The notes beneath the pieces were generated by a model. It did no database searches. It was not told the origin of the DNA and saw nothing but the letters and a program-made list of their open reading frames with translations. The translations under genes and the position numbers were made by a program. DNA of 64,000 nucleotides from JACKCD01 sp041390905 (lineage in GTDB: Bacteria > Chloroflexota > Anaerolineae > Promineifilales > Promineifilaceae): NCBI GenBank assembly GCA_041390905.1, contig JAWKPA010000013.1, positions 1 through 64,000 of the forward strand, read 5' to 3'. This document shows, in pieces, positions 61,283 to 64,000 of this stretch. How positions within the stretch are numbered: the stretch's first letter is position 1; each line of letters starts with the position of its first letter.

Positions 61283-62669
61283 GGGAGCATTTCAGCTTAG
61301 GGGCAGTATAAGCTCGCTCCCAAGCCGCATCAGCTTTGACTCATCACTGTAGCTCGAATAGGTAAAAGCCGCTCCGCCCCGGAGCGACTCCAGCGCATGC
61401 CTTCATCAAAGCGTGCCTTGAATTGTTTGCAACCACTCTCCACCATCCCACTGCCAATCGGGTACCCACCAGTTGTTGCGCTTGGTATGCCATTCGTGTC
61501 TGATTGCTGGCAAAATAACCCGCTTCTCCATCGAGGGCATCAGCTACAGCCGGTGGCTTTTCCGTAGCCTTTGCTTCTAAATGGGCGGCGATAGCGGCTG
61601 CCTCTCCAGCAAGAGGCAACTTTGTTGCTCTTGATACCATGCCTCCCGTGCTGTCTTATCCTGTTCATAAAGCACGTTGCCGTCGCCAAATGCTCTGTTG
61701 CATGATACCAATCGACCCAATGTGCGCTTTGACCGAAGTGATAGTCGGCCAAATGCCATATCAGACCGCACCGTCTCCCAAGACAATCGTTTCTGTGCAG
61801 ACCAGTCACATGACAGCCTTCCCCACACCATCTGTCCGAATGGCTCTGGCCCCAGACGAGCGACGTATTGATTGTTCACCGCATGGGCTTTGTCTTGCCA
61901 CCGCCCTGTTTCTTTATCTTTGGTTGGCTCGATGCAATATCAAAGGTACACCCCTTTAATTCCTTCCAGCCTTCATCACGAATATAGATGGTTGCTCCGT
62001 CCATAGCCACCCCTTGTTGCCAGCCTCTGACATGGCTTGCCGTTGCCTTTCTGCTGCATGGCTCTCTTTGCCTTGTTCTATCACTCGCTTCCAGTTGTTG
62101 CCAACATCCGCCCCATTTCGCCACTTCTCGCCAGACACTACCATCTGACACATCCACCCGACCAATACGCCGGGCGTCTCTCGCTTCGGCAAAACTTGGG
62201 CTGATCACTCAACCAGACCATCTGTTTGCTCAATTCTGGACTCCAATGTTTGCCCTCTAGCTCAAGCTGTTCATCCAGGTGAAAAAGCCCCTCCTGGCAG
62301 GTGGGGCAATAGTAGTAGGCTCGTTGAGACCATTGTCCCGATGAATCCATCTATCCGCTTCTTTTGTTCCCTTTAGCACGCATGGCTTGCTGGCACCTTG
62401 GGGCCAGGGGCTGTAGGTGGGCGAACAGCTTCTTGAGCCTGGATAAGTTGCTGAGCTGTTTCTTGACCCCTTCTCTGATGCTCAATATGCGCTTCAATCT
62501 GGCTCATGGTGGGATTTTCGTTGGCCTCATACCAGTCCAGGATACTCTCTATCAGGCTTGATTTCTGCCTCAGTTCCTCCTCAGTTCCTCTCGTGTTTTT
62601 CATCGGGCATACCTCATGATTGATTATGCCCTTATTTTCTTCCTTTTGCCCCAAAAGTGAAATACACCC
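61283..62669 (-). mobile_element. ISKra4-like insertion sequence, decayed
   Basis: 1387 bp with imperfect ends: GGGAGCATTTC...GGGGCA on the left and, reading inward from the right, GGGTGTATTTC...GGGGCA. Both flanks carry the 9-bp duplication ATCATGGAA (61274-61282 and 62670-62678). The right copy contains the stop codon of the neighbouring lipoprotein gene. The interior is a broken transposase. Confidence 0.8.
61344..62654 (-). pseudogene. Frameshifted ISKra4-family transposase
   Basis: Fragments in several frames, read on the minus strand: an N-terminal coiled segment with MSQIEAHIEHQRRGQ (62373-62654), a zinc-like CPTCQEGLFHLDEQLELEG (62138-62350), VAMDGATIYIRDEGWKELKG (61876-62208), then NLADYHFG/WVDWYHATEHL-type sequence (61540-61809) and LVGTRLAVGWWRVVANNS..HALMK in place of the usual final G.GMVES..K (61344-61640). 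At least four frameshifts separate them, so no active enzyme can be made. Confidence 0.8.
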
Positions 62670-62670
62670 A

Positions 62671-63723
62671 TCATGGAATCCAGGTGAGCATAACCCCGGC
62701 CGAGGTTTCCAGCCGTTTTTGCAGGTTGCTGCCGTCGGGGTTCATGGTATAGAGGCCGGTTTGGCTGGCAAAGGCGATTTGGGTGCCATCGGGTGCAAAG
62801 CCGCCGTACAGCCCGGCTTCGTTGATGTGGCTGATTTGTTCCGGGGAGCCACCGCCCACGGGGATGCGCCACCAGTCGGAGGGAACAGCGTGGGCTGCGG
62901 CGGCCTCCACCCCCAACAACCTGTCCCACCAGCTTGACTGCGGCAGCGGCACGGCGCTGAAATAGAGCCATTGGCTGTCGGGCGAGAAGAATGGGGCGTC
63001 CATGTCGGCAAAATCTTCCTGGGTGACAAGGGTGCGCGGGTTGCTGCCGTCGGCTTCGCTGACAACCAGTTCGCGGGTTAGTGCTTCAAGATTGACCAAT
63101 ACATAGGCCAATAAACGGCCGTTTGGCGACACCCTGCCCCAAATGCCATTATCCGCCACCACCTTGCTTTCCCCACTTTCCCGGTCAAATCGCTCCAGCG
63201 TGGTGGTAAAGGGGGCATTGTCTTGCTGCACCACGTGGGAGTAGTAGATAAAACGGCCGTCGGCCGTCCAATCCGGGTAAAAAAAGATTTCGCCCGCTTG
63301 CTGCGGCTCGATGAGCAGGCGGGGGGTGGTGTCGCCGTTGGTAAGCAGGTAAAGCTGGGTGAAGCCCATCTGCACTTCCCCGTCGGGCGGCGGTGGCGCA
63401 TAGGCCAGCACAAATTCGCTGCCGTCGGGGTTGCTGTCGGCCAGGGAAAGCCAGCTATTGGTGAGGGGGATAAAGAGGGTTTCGACTTCGCTGCTGTTGA
63501 GGTCAAACCGCGCCAGCGTTTGCGAGCCGGGGGCAATTTGCATAAAGAGCAGGCCGTTGGCGGGGGGGAAAACGGCCGTTTCTGCCATTGTTTCAGTTGG
63601 TTCGGCGGGAGTAACGGGGGTGGTTGTGGTGGGAATGGGGGTGGGAACGGCCGTTGGTGACGCTGCCTCGCCGCCACAGGCTGCCAGTAGAAGACAAGCG
63701 AGTAACATGAGGTGTGTTTTCAT
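62671..63723 (-). CDS. TolB-like beta-propeller lipoprotein
   Basis: 350 residues. Lipobox LLAAC with Cys16, a Thr/Pro linker to about residue 48, then repeated WD40-like/PD40 strands (DSNPDGSEFVLAYAP, PDWTADGRFIYYSHV, RVSPNGRLLAYVL, FFSPDSQWLYFSAV, GFAPDGTQIAFAS, TMNPDGSNLQKR) forming a six-bladed propeller. Probably a ligand- or protein-binding surface lipoprotein. The insertion sequence lies exactly at its stop codon; the 9-bp target duplication keeps TGA (62673-62671), so the protein is intact. Confidence 0.83.
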   Translation of the reverse strand: MKTHLMLLACLLLAACGGEAASPTAVPTPIPTTTTPVTPAEPTETMAETAVFPPANGLLFMQIAPGSQTLARFDLNSSEVETLFIPLTNSWLSLADSNPDGSEFVLAYAPPPPDGEVQMGFTQLYLLTNGDTTPRLLIEPQQAGEIFFYPDWTADGRFIYYSHVVQQDNAPFTTTLERFDRESGESKVVADNGIWGRVSPNGRLLAYVLVNLEALTRELVVSEADGSNPRTLVTQEDFADMDAPFFSPDSQWLYFSAVPLPQSSWWDRLLGVEAAAAHAVPSDWWRIPVGGGSPEQISHINEAGLYGGFAPDGTQIAFASQTGLYTMNPDGSNLQKRLETSAGVMLTWIP

Positions 63724-63791
63724 GGGGGAATTGTAGCAGTAATCAGTAATTGGTGATCAGTCAACAGTGATACCTACGGCGGTTGACTGAT
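63724..63791. repeat. Hairpin ATCAGTCAAC/GTTGACTGAT
   Basis: ATCAGTCAAC at about 63754-63763 pairs with GTTGACTGAT at 63782-63791, between two minus-strand genes. AGTAATCAGTAATTGG precedes it. Confidence 0.5.
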
Positions 63792-64000
63792 TCAAAAAAG
63801 GCGCAGTTGGTTGGGGTTGGGGTTGATGAACGGCCGTTTGCCCCCCAGCAGCACAAAAGGCGACAGCCGCCGCACATTCCGCACACCGATGGCCTGCAAA
63901 TCCGTTAGCTCGCGCAGCACGCCGCGCCGCCGTGCTGCCAGGATGGCCGCCGCCCCCTGTGGCCCAATGCCCGGCACGCGCAGCAGCTCCCGCCGCTCGG
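63792..64000 (-). CDS. C-terminal part of a helix-hairpin-helix protein (window edge)
   Basis: Partial: the frame runs off the right edge at 64000. The visible 69 residues read ERRELLRVPGIGPQGAAAIL...LTDLQAIGVRNVRRLSPFVL and end NQLRLF. A VPGIGPxxA hairpin motif followed by a short basic region and a QLRLF end is what I associate with the C-terminus of putative DNA modification/repair radical SAM proteins, but the catalytic part lies outside, so this name is tentative. The in-frame ATG at 63977 is internal. Confidence 0.6.
   Translation of the reverse strand, partial: ERRELLRVPGIGPQGAAAILAARRRGVLRELTDLQAIGVRNVRRLSPFVLLGGKRPFINPNPNQLRLF

Noticed and set aside
61283..62669. Active insertion sequence
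   Set aside because: The transposase is split over several frames, so it cannot be autonomous.

Overview
The window looks like chromosomal DNA of a GC-rich member of the Chloroflexota, possibly Anaerolineae-like. This is an inference from lipoproteins with long Thr/Pro/Glu linkers, a large bacterial alpha-2-macroglobulin, VWA/Ig-like envelope proteins, many SNF-type small repeats and the overall gene mix. No rRNA is present to confirm it. The most striking global feature is a 10-bp palindrome, AACGGCCGTT, which recurs roughly every 600 bp in genes and between genes and is absent from the AT-rich, probably acquired stretches. It behaves like the HIP1 repeat of cyanobacteria.

Layout. 1-6.6 kb: cytosine-deaminase-like amidohydrolase, a BtrH_N gene remnant, a penicillin-acylase-family Ntn hydrolase, a secreted lamin-tail-domain protein and a small membrane-anchored protein. 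6.7-10.6 kb: an AT-rich restriction-modification island (N6-adenine methylase/specificity protein plus a PD-(D/E)XK nuclease). 10.6-15.8 kb: aldehyde dehydrogenase, then a two-gene ATPase operon facing a 405-aa unknown gene across a promoter- and palindrome-rich gap that appears to encode a small RNA on the minus strand. 15.8-20.1 kb: metallo-beta-lactamase-fold hydrolase, a lidless DnaK paralogue and speD-speE (spermidine synthesis). 20.2-24.7 kb: MazEF toxin-antitoxin, K+ channel, and a NarL-type response regulator with its histidine kinase. 25-29.3 kb: GH31 glycosidase with an SCP2-like C-terminus, and an MFS transporter. 29.5-39.2 kb: mostly membrane proteins (GT39-like, VanZ-like, DUF4173, DUF1361, EamA) plus a secreted GH8 glycanase. 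39.5-42.3 kb: 2H phosphodiesterase, SPFH/Band 7 protein, and a HigB/NadS/HigA toxin-antitoxin cluster with a leaderless promoter.

42.5-54.3 kb is a cell-envelope block: alpha-2-macroglobulin lipoprotein, another lipoprotein, and a two-gene operon for a coiled-coil/Ig/HhH protein and a VWA/Ig protein. A perfect parS site (ParB-binding sequence) lies just after the macroglobulin gene, suggesting the window is in the origin-proximal domain of a chromosome, or on a partitioned replicon. 55.2-60.1 kb: a lone cas6 followed by a 44-repeat CRISPR array, which is broken by a 568-bp inverted-repeat element and carries an internal duplication, decayed repeats and a run of abnormally short spacers. 60.3-64 kb: phage antirepressor-like gene, tRNA-Gly(CCC), a decayed ISKra4-like insertion sequence sitting on the stop codon of a TolB-like lipoprotein gene, and the 3' end of a gene ending in a helix-hairpin-helix domain.

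Intergenic DNA is dense with dispersed palindromic repeats of several families. One family also occurs in frame inside two protein genes.
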